In this document: positions 16,501-23,560 of the stretch, piece by piece | Numbering within the stretch: the stretch's first letter is position 1 | How the letters are laid out: each line of letters opens with the position of its first letter | Origin: Aestuariicoccus sp032586235 | GTDB lineage: Bacteria; Pseudomonadota; Alphaproteobacteria; Rhodobacterales; Rhodobacteraceae | NCBI RefSeq assembly: GCF_032586235.1 | Contig: NZ_JAWHTD010000001.1 | Coordinates: 186,001-250,000 of the forward strand | Reading direction: 5' to 3' | Length of the DNA: 64,000 bases | Program-made: the position numbers and the translations under genes | Notes under the pieces: model-generated | Databases searched by the model: none | What the model was told of the DNA's origin: nothing | What the model saw: the letters and a program-made list of their open reading frames with translations, nothing else

Positions 16501-16740
16501 ACAATCGACCTGCAATTCGCCGAGGACAGCCATCTGACGATCACCGAGGCGCAGCTTTTGGCGCTGTCGTCGAACGCGGACACGCTGACCATCCAGGGCG
16601 GCGCGGACGATGCGGTCACGATCACCGGGGCGCAGCACAGCGGCACGGGGCTTGGGTCCGAGGGACAGGTGCTCAACGTCTACACGTTGGGCGAGGCGAC
16701 GGTGCTGATCGAGGACGACATCACCAACGTCACGATCTGA
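13558..16740 (+). CDS. Large Ig-like-repeat adhesin with BapA-type N-terminal prefix, type I secretion substrate
   Basis: About 1060 aa from ATG 13558; an alternative GTG at 13528 has no clear ribosome binding site. Residues 1-95 (MKSIEFVVRAPMGT to VIVLEGYFEQ) look like the BapA prefix domain of cell-surface repeat proteins. A Gly/Ala-rich hydrophobic stretch follows (LGGLGWGGAAAGVGLVGTT). Seven bacterial Ig-like repeats of about 97 aa make up most of the protein, each with VTGTADPGS, DGTW and ATDAAGN-type motifs. After a diverged eighth unit, the C-terminus ends in aliphatic and acidic residues (TVLIEDDITNVTI), like type I secretion signals. There is no RTX nonapeptide run and no LPxTG. The three genes downstream encode a complete type I secretion machine, so this is very likely its cargo. 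Role: adhesion or biofilm (inferred). Confidence 0.85.
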   Translation: MKSIEFVVRAPMGTAHRGTVAGAGEGFLIDAGTGNEISLHLRASDLRGYDRAADDLMITLADGRVIVLEGYFEQGPGLPNRLFLSARGELNEVAFADMGNGGLQAQYGPAEAWGKWSPSDDLFFVDQPEVVAGMPEEEEVSMLGSSLLGTGGLGGLGWGGAAAGVGLVGTTLIGGDGDSEGGGGNPTALPDPTVDNPDADIDANGEDDPTVTVTGTAVPGSTVRVVIGDREVTVEPGDDGTWQAVFEYESFPPDGDYRVEVNVLDPDGIEHDLEGPQVLIDTMPPPVEVETGTVSAGDIVNAEDHQDGADVTGTVEPGATVVVTIGETDVPVDVAPDGTWTVSLDDAVLPGGEYEQDITIIATDPAGNVTVVDDVIAVDTVPHPIAIDPVGGDDLVNGEDADAGFDITGTSAPGAVVLVSFGDLTQEVTTGADGVWTLPVTSADFAGGEYTGTISASTSDSAGNTCSASRDVQIDTVGAVEITGTPLTGDDLINAAEYDEGGVTLTGTSDPGSAVMVTIGDVTQAASVGSDGAWTVSFDATMLAAGTYTTTATATATDAAGNVATTSHSFGVDTQISVSLDSGLAGGDDLVTAAEADGGFSVTGQADPGAVVEVTFQSFTYATTAGDDGAWQVAVPGADIAAGTYSAAIAVTATDAAGNTASASGSVAVDTVIGVGIDTSGLEGDGIVNAVERSDGITLVGTADPDSAVEVTLAGVTHTATVAEDGSWSADFAASDLPEGETTLTATAVATDAAGNVASASGDVRIDTFVRDFAIASTPGGADGVINAAEAAAGLTLDGEVEAGSAVVVTIGGVAHVATVSGTGWSVDIPPGAIPEGTLSAEVLIEATDAAGNTLSETMSIAIDTDAPDAPIVESYTRDLTGLRGISIATQDDAVDIAHVVETDGAFGIEAVGTSEFDVPSLGETGFAFSPTVADGSHLVVRATDAAGNQTGTYLVADDPATSEVAMTDQLAAELGAFQIETIDLQFAEDSHLTITEAQLLALSSNADTLTIQGGADDAVTITGAQHSGTGLGSEGQVLNVYTLGEATVLIEDDITNVTI
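14146..16182 (+). repeat. Seven tandem ~290-bp repeats encoding Ig-like domains
   Basis: Units of about 97 codons share the order D-L-V/I-N-A-E, TGT/TGQ, PG(A/S)xVxV(T/S), DGxW, then ATDAAGN and an IDT/VDT end. The units are diverged at DNA level, which argues against recent amplification. A further degenerate unit follows to about 16430. Confidence 0.85.
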
Positions 16741-16757
16741 GCCGGTTTGTAACCAGG

Positions 16758-16781
16758 GGCCGGGGCCGATGCGGCCCGGCC
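16758..16781 (+). other. GC-rich hairpin between the adhesin and secretion genes
   Basis: GGCCGGG (16758-16764) pairs with CCCGGCC (16775-16781), with further inner pairs, in the 54-base gap between adhesin stop and tolC-like start. It has no T run. It could be an attenuator or RNA-processing site that makes the adhesin message more abundant than the transporter message. Confidence 0.45.
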
Positions 16782-16794
16782 ACGGAGGCAGGTA

Positions 16795-18087
16795 ATGAAT
16801 ATGACGGGCAGGCAGGCTCTGGGCATTCTGGCGGCGGCGACGCTGCTGTCGGGATGCATGAAGGACGAAGGCGTCACGCGGTTTCTGTCGGCGCCCTTCG
16901 GCCCCGCGGCAGAGGCGCCGCGAGAGGTCGCGCCGGCCTCTCTGATCATCGCGGCGCTGCAGGCGCGGCAAAGCGCGCTGGTCGAGGGCAGCGCTTACGC
17001 GCAGGTGGCTGCGTCGGTCATGGCGGCGGACAGCCGCGTCGCCGAGGCAGAGCTGCGAGTCGCGCGGCTGCGCGCCGAGGCCGCGCAGAAGAACTGGCTG
17101 CCGACCCTCAGCCCCCGCGTCTCGCTAACGTCGCTGGGCGATTTCGCGGCGGATCTGCTGATCAATCAGGTGCTCTTCGACAACGGCCGCAAACAGGCCG
17201 AACGCGATCTGGCCAAGGCCGATGTCGAACTGGCCGCCGTGGCGCTGACCGAGGACGGCAACACCCGCATCTTCGAGGCCCTGACGCTCTATCTTCAGGC
17301 CGAGGAGGGGCGCGAGGCGCAAAAGCATTACAGCGTCGCGCTGCAGGACATGACGCGGTTCGAATGGGTCATGAACGAACGCGTCCGGGGCGGCGTGTCG
17401 GATCCTTCCGATCTGAACGTGCTGCGGCAAAAACTGGCGAGCATCCGCGCCAAGGCCGATGCGGCGGGCGAAAAGACCGTGACGGCGCTGGCCGAACTGG
17501 GCGCGATGTCGGCTGGGCCGCTGAGCGATCTGCGCGGCCTGGGTGGGCTGGGCCCGGCGCCCGGCGGCACGCCTCTGGCCGTGTTGCGCGCCATGGCCGA
17601 ACGGGACCGGGCGCTGGCCGAGGCGCGGATCGCCCGCGCGGGGCACCTGCCGGGGTTGGGCGCGACGGTCACCGTCGATGGCGACGGCGCGTCTGGCGGG
17701 GCAAATGTGCTGACCGATCAGGGCATCGGCTTTGGCACGCCCGCGGCTCTGGACGCCATCGAGGCGGGCAAGGTGGCCGCCGAACGCAGGGTCGACGAGG
17801 CCCGCGAAGAGGCGCAGCGCAAATTGCAGTCCGAGCAGCGCCAGCTCGAGGCCCTGCGCCGTCAGGCCGCCGAGGCGCGCGGCCTCAGCATTCAGGCCCG
17901 CCAGAACCTCGACCTGTTCCAGCGCCAGTACGAAGGCGGGCAGCGGCAGGTCATGGACGTGGTCGGCGTCTATGAAACCTATTCCGCCGCTTTGGAGCGC
18001 GAACTGGAACTGAAATACAAGGCCGCCCGCGCCGAGCTGACGATTGCCAGGCTGCAAGGGGCGTTGGCCGAAGGACAGCAGATTTGA
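16795..18087 (+). CDS. TolC-like outer-membrane channel of type I secretion, predicted lipoprotein
   Basis: A 430-aa outer membrane efflux/secretion protein. The N-terminus MNMTGRQALGILAAATLLSG is followed by CMKDEG, giving a lipobox (LLSGC) and so a likely lipid-anchored TolC homologue. Long Ala/Glu/Arg-rich helices follow in the two-fold OEP pattern: SRVAEAELRVARLRAEAAQK with NWLPTLSPRVSL, then EARIARAGHLPGLGATVTVD. The final helix is QRQVMDVVGVYETYSAALE. A good GGAGG precedes the ATG. The gene overlaps the exporter start by 4 bases. With the ABC exporter and HlyD adaptor it forms a three-part channel for the upstream adhesin. Confidence 0.88.
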   Translation: MNMTGRQALGILAAATLLSGCMKDEGVTRFLSAPFGPAAEAPREVAPASLIIAALQARQSALVEGSAYAQVAASVMAADSRVAEAELRVARLRAEAAQKNWLPTLSPRVSLTSLGDFAADLLINQVLFDNGRKQAERDLAKADVELAAVALTEDGNTRIFEALTLYLQAEEGREAQKHYSVALQDMTRFEWVMNERVRGGVSDPSDLNVLRQKLASIRAKADAAGEKTVTALAELGAMSAGPLSDLRGLGGLGPAPGGTPLAVLRAMAERDRALAEARIARAGHLPGLGATVTVDGDGASGGANVLTDQGIGFGTPAALDAIEAGKVAAERRVDEAREEAQRKLQSEQRQLEALRRQAAEARGLSIQARQNLDLFQRQYEGGQRQVMDVVGVYETYSAALERELELKYKAARAELTIARLQGALAEGQQI

Positions 18088-20303
18088 GCGCAACGCCGAT
18101 TTCGGTCCTGGCGGGCCGCGCCCGCAATGCGGTGTTGCGCGCCGTGCCGCAGGCGGCCCCGGCCAACACGCCAGCCCGCGCGCCCCGCTACTCGGACCGC
18201 GCCCGCGCTCGGGCCGGTTTGATCCGGGTGCAGGCCGGGCTCTGCGGGATCGAGGCGAACGGCGACGATATCCTGCAGGCCCTGGCGCAGAACGCCAAAG
18301 ATGACCGTTACGGGGCGGACGCTCTTCTGGCGGGCCTGCGCGCCGCCGGGCTTGAGGCCGAGGCCATCGAGACCACACACCCGACACCCCGGATGTGGCC
18401 GGCGCTGGCGCTGATGACCAACGGGCAGGCGGTTCTGGTGCTGGGGCAAGAGCACGATGCCGGCCCGCTGACCGTCTACGACGCAGGCGAAAAGGACAAA
18501 CGCGCCGAGGTGTTCATCGAGGATTTCGCCCCCCATTTCAGCGGCACGCTCTTGCGCGGCGACGCGCCGGTTGCGCGGCTTGGCGATCTGCACGCGGCCG
18601 TGACCCAGCGCAAACACTGGTTCTGGGGTGAGTTCGCGCGCTTTCGCCGCCACTTTGCCGAGGTGGCGCTTGGGTCGTTCGTGGCCAATCTTCTGGCGGT
18701 CGCGGTGGCGCTCTTTTCGTTGCAGGTCTACGATCGGGTGATCCCGCATCAATCCGAAGCGACGCTGTGGGTGCTGGCCATCGGCGCGGCGCTGGCGCTG
18801 CTGCTTGAGGCGTTCCTCAAGATCGCGCGGTCGCAATTGCTGGACGGCGCGGGGCGGCAGATCGAGCTGGGCGTGCAGCAGGTGCTGATGTCGCGACTTC
18901 TGGGGATGCGGTCGGACAGCGCCGGGCGCTCGCCATCGCAGCTTTTCGCGTCGATGCGCGAATTCGGCTCGGTGCGCGAGTTCTTCACCGCCTCGACCGT
19001 GGGCGCGCTGGCCGATATCCCGTTCATCTTCGTCTTTCTGCTGCTGGTCTGGTCGATCGGCGGATCGGTGGTCTGGGTGCTGGTGGCGGGCGGGCTGCTG
19101 ATGGTGGTGCCGGGGATCTTTCTGCAAAAGAGGATGCTCCGGCTGACGCAAGAGATGCAGGGCGCCAGCGCCCGGCAGAGCCGCCTGTTGCAGGAAGCGG
19201 TGGTCGAGCTCGACACGATCAAGACCCAGCGCGCCGAAGACCGCTTTGCCCGGATCTGGGATCAGCTGGTGGCGGTGCAGGCGCTGAAATCCTCGGATCA
19301 GCGCAGGCTGGCGGCCAGGCTGACCTTCTGGAGCCAGGGCGTGCAGCAGGCGACCTATGTCGGCGCGGTGATCACCGGGACCTACCTGGTCTTTGCAGGC
19401 GAATTCACCGTGGGCTCGATTATCGCGGTGGGCATTCTGACCTCGCGCACACTGGCGCCGCTGACGCAGCTCGCGGGGATCATGGCGCGCTGGGGCAACG
19501 TCAAGGCGGCGCTGGACGGGCTGGACGGGATCGCGGGCGCGGAACAGGACCGCAGCGCGGCGCGCAGCTATCTGCGCCGCACCATGCTTGAGGGCCGTTA
19601 CGATCTGCGGGACGTCACCTATCGCTACGATCCCGAGGGGGCCGCGGTTCTGGACATCGGGGCGATGACGATCCTGCCGGGCCAGACCGTCGCGGTGCTG
19701 GGGGCCAACGGGTCGGGCAAGTCGACCCTGCTGAAGATGCTGAGCGGGCTTTACGCGCCCGCCACCGGGCAGGTCCGGATCGACGGCGTCGAGATGGCGC
19801 AGATCGACCCGCGCGACCTGCGCCGCTCGGTCGGGTATCTGGGGCAGGAGGTGCGGCTCTTTCACGGCACATTGCGCGACAACCTGAACCTCAGCCTGCT
19901 CGAGCGCGACGACGACCGGCTTTACGCGGCGCTGGATTTCGCGGGGCTGGGGCAATTCGTCAAGGCCCATCCCCGGGGGCTCGACCTCGAGATCCGCGAC
20001 GGCGGCGAGGGGCTGTCGGTGGGCCAGCGCCAGAGCATCGGCTGGGCGCGGCTGTGGTTGCAGGACCCCGAGGTCTGCCTGCTGGACGAGCCCACGGCGG
20101 CGCTGGACCAGACGCTGGAAAAGACGCTGATCTCGCGGCTCGAGACCTGGCTTTCGGGGCGCACCGCGGTGATCGCCACCCACCGGGTGCCGATCCTGGC
20201 GCTGGCGACGCGCACGCTGATCCTGGCCAATGGCCGCATGGTGATCGACGGGCCGCGCGATCAGGTGCTCGATCATCTGCGCAGCGCCGGGCAGGGGGGC
20301 TAG
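18084..20303 (+). CDS. Type I secretion ABC exporter (permease/ATPase), LapB-like
   Basis: A 739-aa fusion starting at TTG 18084, eight bases after AAGGA and overlapping the tolC-like stop. Residues about 40-180 resemble a C39-peptidase-like domain without an obvious catalytic Cys-His set. Residues about 185-460 are the six-helix exporter membrane domain (GSFVANLLAVAVALFSLQVY, DIPFIFVFLLLVWSIG). The ATPase domain follows, with Walker A GANGSGKST, signature LSVGQRQ, Walker B VCLLDEPT and the switch His in IATHR. A non-catalytic N-terminal domain fits exporters of large adhesins that keep their N-terminal retention region. The cargo is inferred to be the adhesin encoded at 13558. Confidence 0.93.
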   Translation: MSATPISVLAGRARNAVLRAVPQAAPANTPARAPRYSDRARARAGLIRVQAGLCGIEANGDDILQALAQNAKDDRYGADALLAGLRAAGLEAEAIETTHPTPRMWPALALMTNGQAVLVLGQEHDAGPLTVYDAGEKDKRAEVFIEDFAPHFSGTLLRGDAPVARLGDLHAAVTQRKHWFWGEFARFRRHFAEVALGSFVANLLAVAVALFSLQVYDRVIPHQSEATLWVLAIGAALALLLEAFLKIARSQLLDGAGRQIELGVQQVLMSRLLGMRSDSAGRSPSQLFASMREFGSVREFFTASTVGALADIPFIFVFLLLVWSIGGSVVWVLVAGGLLMVVPGIFLQKRMLRLTQEMQGASARQSRLLQEAVVELDTIKTQRAEDRFARIWDQLVAVQALKSSDQRRLAARLTFWSQGVQQATYVGAVITGTYLVFAGEFTVGSIIAVGILTSRTLAPLTQLAGIMARWGNVKAALDGLDGIAGAEQDRSAARSYLRRTMLEGRYDLRDVTYRYDPEGAAVLDIGAMTILPGQTVAVLGANGSGKSTLLKMLSGLYAPATGQVRIDGVEMAQIDPRDLRRSVGYLGQEVRLFHGTLRDNLNLSLLERDDDRLYAALDFAGLGQFVKAHPRGLDLEIRDGGEGLSVGQRQSIGWARLWLQDPEVCLLDEPTAALDQTLEKTLISRLETWLSGRTAVIATHRVPILALATRTLILANGRMVIDGPRDQVLDHLRSAGQGG

Positions 20304-20306
20304 GGC

Positions 20307-21488
20307 ATGGCCGTCGCCGACACCGGCCTGTCCGCCCAGCTGTTGCGCCGCATGGCGGGGCCGTCGCTGACCATCTGGCTTTGCGTGGCGGCGGTTGCGG
20401 TCTTTGTGGTCTGGGCGGCCTTTGCCTGGATCGACGAGATCGTCCGCGCCGAGGGCGAGATCGTGTCCTCGTCGCGCCCGCAGATCATCCAGAACCTCGA
20501 AGGCGGGATTCTCGCCGAACTTCTGGTGAGCGAAGGCGACGAAGTGCAGCGCGGCGACGTGCTGGCACGGCTGTACGGCACGCAGTTTCAATCCTCGGTC
20601 GACGACCTGCGCGACCAGATCACCGCGCTGGAAATTCGTCGTCTGCGGCTTGAGGCAGAGCTGGCGGGGGCGTCGGTCTTTGACGTACCAGGCGACCTGG
20701 CGGCGCGGTCGCCGGATATCGTGGCCTCGGAACGGGCGCTGTTGATGGCCCGGCAGACCGACGTTCAAAGCCGCAGCGAAGGCGCGTTGCGCGTGCTGGA
20801 ACAGGCGGAAGGCGAAAAGCGGCTGCTGGAGGACCTGCTGGACAAGAAGGTCGTGGCGCTGATCGAGGTCACCCGCGCCCGCAAGGCCCATGCGGATGCG
20901 CAGAGCCGATACGACGAGATCGTCACCCAGGCCGCACTGGCCCGGGCGCAGGAGTATTCCGACACGCTGAAGGAGCTGGCGACGCTGCGGCAGAATCTGA
21001 AATCCTCGCAGGATCAGCTGAACCGCACGGTGCTGGTGTCGCCGATGCACGGGGTGGTGAACACCGTGTCGGTCAGCACCATCGGCGGCGTGGTGCGGCC
21101 GGGCGAGGAGATCCTGCAGATCATCCCGCTGGACGAGGAGCTGTTCGTCGAGGCGCAGGTCGCGCCCGAGGACATCGCCAATATCCGGCCCGGGCAGGAG
21201 GCGACGATCCAGCTGTCGGCCTATGATTACACGATCTACGGGACGCTGAAGGGGCAGGTGGAGGTCATATCCGCCGACACGTTCAAGGACGAGCGCAAGG
21301 CCGGGGGCCAGGCGCATTACAGGGTGACGCTGCGGGTCGGTCGCGACGGGCTGAGCGAGCGGCAGTCCCGCATCGAGATCCGCCCCGGCATGCAGGCGCA
21401 GGTGGCGCTGCACACCGGTGAGAAGACCGTGCTGCATTATCTTCTGAAACCGCTCTACAAATCCCGCGAGGCCCTGAGCGAGCCCTGA
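20307..21488 (+). CDS. HlyD-family type I secretion periplasmic adaptor
   Basis: A 393-aa membrane-fusion protein with one N-terminal transmembrane helix (TIWLCVAAVAVFVVWAAFAW) and the split lipoyl/beta-barrel halves around long coiled coils (about 100-270). The typical entry IIQNLEGGILAELLVSEGD and the exit RTVLVSPMHGVVNTV are visible, and the C-terminus has the HlyD-type YTIYGTLKGQVEVISADTF. It bridges the ABC exporter to the TolC-like lipoprotein. Its start lies 3 bases after the exporter stop, so it is the last gene of the four-gene operon. Confidence 0.94.
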   Translation: MAVADTGLSAQLLRRMAGPSLTIWLCVAAVAVFVVWAAFAWIDEIVRAEGEIVSSSRPQIIQNLEGGILAELLVSEGDEVQRGDVLARLYGTQFQSSVDDLRDQITALEIRRLRLEAELAGASVFDVPGDLAARSPDIVASERALLMARQTDVQSRSEGALRVLEQAEGEKRLLEDLLDKKVVALIEVTRARKAHADAQSRYDEIVTQAALARAQEYSDTLKELATLRQNLKSSQDQLNRTVLVSPMHGVVNTVSVSTIGGVVRPGEEILQIIPLDEELFVEAQVAPEDIANIRPGQEATIQLSAYDYTIYGTLKGQVEVISADTFKDERKAGGQAHYRVTLRVGRDGLSERQSRIEIRPGMQAQVALHTGEKTVLHYLLKPLYKSREALSEP

Positions 21489-21495
21489 TCCGGGT

Positions 21496-21551
21496 GAGAC
21501 AAAGGTGCGCCTGCGGCGCGCTTTATGTCTCGTTGCCCGCCGCTGGCGGGC
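21496..21551. other. Intergenic inverted repeats after the secretion operon
   Basis: GAGACA (21496-21501) with TGTCTC (21526-21531) encloses a GC-rich inner stem around TGC, and a perfect GCCCGCC/GGCGGGC hairpin follows (21535-21541, 21545-21551). They lie 7 bases after the hlyD stop in the convergent gap before dtd. No T run follows, so they are transcript-end or RNA-stability structures rather than a classic terminator. Confidence 0.5.
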
Positions 21552-21610
21552 TGCCTCGGGGCGTTTGGCGGGGTGACGCGTTGGTGCGGGCGTTGGGGTC
21601 TGTGGCCGGT

Positions 21611-21652
21611 GGCGGAGCCTCCGGCGGGAGTATTTGTCCCAAGAAGAAGAGC
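21611..21652 (+). repeat. Recurrent intergenic element, copy A
   Basis: A GC-rich segment followed by GGGAGTATTTGTCCC and AAGAAGAAG. The tail matches copies at 32651-32680 and 56388-56415 with a few changes. It lies at the convergent junction of hlyD and dtd. Confidence 0.6.
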
Positions 21653-21656
21653 GGGG

Positions 21657-22100
21657 TCAGTCGGCGGTGTCGAGCCAGATCGTGACCGGACCGTCGTTGG
21701 TGAGGCTGACCGCCATATCGGCGGCGAAGCGGCCGGTGGCGGTGGGGATGCCCTGGGCCTGGATTTGCGCCGCGAAATATTCGTAGAGCCGTTCGCCGTC
21801 TTCGGGGGCGGCGGCGGGGGAGAAGCCGGGGCGGTTGCCGCGGCGCGTGTCGGCGGCGAGGGTGAACTGGCTGACCACCAGCGCTGCGCCGCCTGTGTCA
21901 AGGAGCGCGCGGTTCATTCGGCCCGCGTCGTCCTTGAAGATGCGCAGCTTGGCGATCTTGGCGGCGAGGCGGTCGGCCTCGGCCTCGGTGTCGCCCTGCA
22001 TGGCGCAGATCAGGATTAACAGGCCCGGGCCGATCTCGCCGATCACGGTGTTGTCGACCGAGACGGAGGCGCGGGTGACGCGCTGGAGCAGCGCCCTCAT
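21657..22100 (-). CDS. dtd: D-aminoacyl-tRNA deacylase
   Basis: A 147-aa enzyme that hydrolyses D-aminoacyl-tRNAs (and Gly-tRNA-Ala), recycling mischarged tRNA in the cytosol. The family signatures are complete: MRALLQRVTRASVSVD at the N-terminus, SQFTLAADTRRGNRPGFS around the active site and the Gly-cisPro-type end LTNDGPVTIWLDT. Length is normal. Its ATG overlaps the stop of the upstream PfkB kinase gene by 4 bases, so the two are translationally coupled. Confidence 0.97.
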   Translation of the reverse strand: MRALLQRVTRASVSVDNTVIGEIGPGLLILICAMQGDTEAEADRLAAKIAKLRIFKDDAGRMNRALLDTGGAALVVSQFTLAADTRRGNRPGFSPAAAPEDGERLYEYFAAQIQAQGIPTATGRFAADMAVSLTNDGPVTIWLDTAD

Positions 22101-22996
22101 AGTTCGGTGTCCCAGGGCGGGTTGGCGCCGGCGCGGCTGACGGTGACGGCGGCGGCGCGGGCGCCGAGGTCGATGGCCGGGCGCAAAGCGTCGAGCGGGG
22201 TGGCGCGCAGCAGATCGCGGTCAAGCTGGCCCGCGCGCCAGAGACCGGCCAGAAGCCCCGCGTTGAAGGTGTCGCCCGCGCCCACGGTGTCGACGACCGT
22301 CGCCTTGTGGGCGGGCACGCGGATTTGGCCCGCCGCATTGTGGGCATCGACGCCCTCGGCGCCGCGGGTGATCAGCACCAGCGCCGTGCCGCCCGCGATC
22401 AGCGTCTCGGGCGTGGTGCCGAGCCAGGCCATGTCCTCGTCCGAGATCTTGACGATGTCTGCGGCGCCAAGCATGGCGTTCAGCCGGGCGCGGTAGCGGG
22501 GTTCGTCGGTGATGAAGCCGGGGCGGATGTTGGGGTCGATCATGATCGGGCGCTGGCCCGCCTCGCGCGCGCAGAGCGCGGCGTAGGCGTCGGCGGCGGG
22601 TTCCGACACCAGGCTGATGCCGCCGAAGAAGAGCGCGGCGCAGGCGGAGGTGTCGGGCAGGTCGGCCTTGGTCAGCATGCGCCCGGCGGTGTTTTCGTCG
22701 TAGAATGCGTATTTGGCGTGCCCGTCCGTCAGGGTGACGAAGGCCAGCGTGGTGGGGCGTGCGGCGCGCGGGGCAAGCGCGCTGTCGACGCGCGAGGCAT
22801 CCAGCGTTTCGGTCAGAAGCTGGCCGAAGAGGTCATCCGACAGCCCGCCGAAATATCCCGACGGGGCGCCCAGCCGGCCGAGCGCGATGGCGGTGTTGAA
22901 AACCGCGCCACCGGCATGGGGGGCAAAGGCGGGCTCGCCCGCGGTTGTGGTGCGGGGCAGCATGTCGATCAGGGCTTCGCCACAGCAGAGGATCAT
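22097..22996 (-). CDS. PfkB-family carbohydrate kinase (fructokinase-like)
   Basis: A 299-aa ribokinase-fold sugar kinase. The first PfkB motif (GGAVFNTAIALGRLG) is near the N-terminus. The second, VDTVGAGDTFNAGLLAGLW, carries the GAGD anion hole and catalytic Asp. LVLITRGAEGVDAHN is the ATP-site strand. The overall pattern is closest to bacterial fructokinases, but ribokinase-like or 2-keto-3-deoxygluconate kinases share it. It is co-transcribed with dtd and diverges from hsp20. Confidence 0.92.
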   Translation of the reverse strand: MILCCGEALIDMLPRTTTAGEPAFAPHAGGAVFNTAIALGRLGAPSGYFGGLSDDLFGQLLTETLDASRVDSALAPRAARPTTLAFVTLTDGHAKYAFYDENTAGRMLTKADLPDTSACAALFFGGISLVSEPAADAYAALCAREAGQRPIMIDPNIRPGFITDEPRYRARLNAMLGAADIVKISDEDMAWLGTTPETLIAGGTALVLITRGAEGVDAHNAAGQIRVPAHKATVVDTVGAGDTFNAGLLAGLWRAGQLDRDLLRATPLDALRPAIDLGARAAAVTVSRAGANPPWDTEL

Positions 22997-23139
22997 CGGG
23001 GTCTCCTGTTCGTGTTTGCGCTAACTAGACGATTGCGGCGCTTGTGAACAAGCCCCGTGCACTGCGCGTGATCAATTTGTGCCACGATTCGCTGCGCTAG
23101 GCTTGCCCGGAACGTCACACCAGCAAGAGGAGAGAAAGA

Positions 23140-23556
23140 ATGGTCGAGACGGATCGGAACAGCGGTCTGTGGCCGCAGCTTTATGCGCCGCTGCGCGGGC
23201 TGGGGCATCGGATCAGCGACTGGCTGTCGCCGGCGTCGGATGCGTCGTCGGACGAAAACGCCTATCGCATCAGCGTCGAATTGCCCGGCGTGGGCGAGGA
23301 CGAGGTGGAACTGAGCGTCGAGAACGGGGTGATGACCGTGAGCGGCGAGAAGAGCGCGACGCGCGAGGAGAAGGGCGATACCTGGTATTTCACCGAACGG
23401 GAATACGGATCGTTCCGGCGGTCTTTCCGGCTGCCAGGGGATGCGGATGCCGACCGCGCCGAGGCGCATATGAAGGACGGCGTGCTGAACATCACCGTGC
23501 CGCGCCGCGCGCCCGACAAGGGGGCGGGCAAGACGATCGCGGTTAAGCGGGGCTGA
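23140..23556 (+). CDS. Small heat-shock protein, Hsp20/alpha-crystallin family
   Basis: A 138-aa ATP-independent holdase chaperone. The alpha-crystallin domain spans about residues 40-130 (YRISVELPGVGEDEVELSVE, GVMTVSGEK, REYGSFRRSFRLPGDAD) with the GVLNITVPR strand. The tail is short (KTIAVKRG), with only the weak I-A-V in place of an IxI motif. An AAGAGGAGAG site precedes the ATG. It is a single gene, convergent with the zinc-ribbon gene (4-base gap). I did not find a clear RpoH promoter. Confidence 0.95.
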   Translation: MVETDRNSGLWPQLYAPLRGLGHRISDWLSPASDASSDENAYRISVELPGVGEDEVELSVENGVMTVSGEKSATREEKGDTWYFTEREYGSFRRSFRLPGDADADRAEAHMKDGVLNITVPRRAPDKGAGKTIAVKRG

Positions 23557-23560
23557 GCTT

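Noticed and set aside
17979..21437. Leftward open frame of about 1150 codons opposite the type I secretion genes
   Set aside because: Low-complexity His/Gln/Arg-rich translation antisense to a recognisable ABC exporter and HlyD protein; GC-bias artefact.
22997..23139. RpoH-type heat-shock promoter upstream of hsp20
   Set aside because: A CTTGTGA stretch exists, but no CCCCAT-like -10 element is found at a suitable distance.
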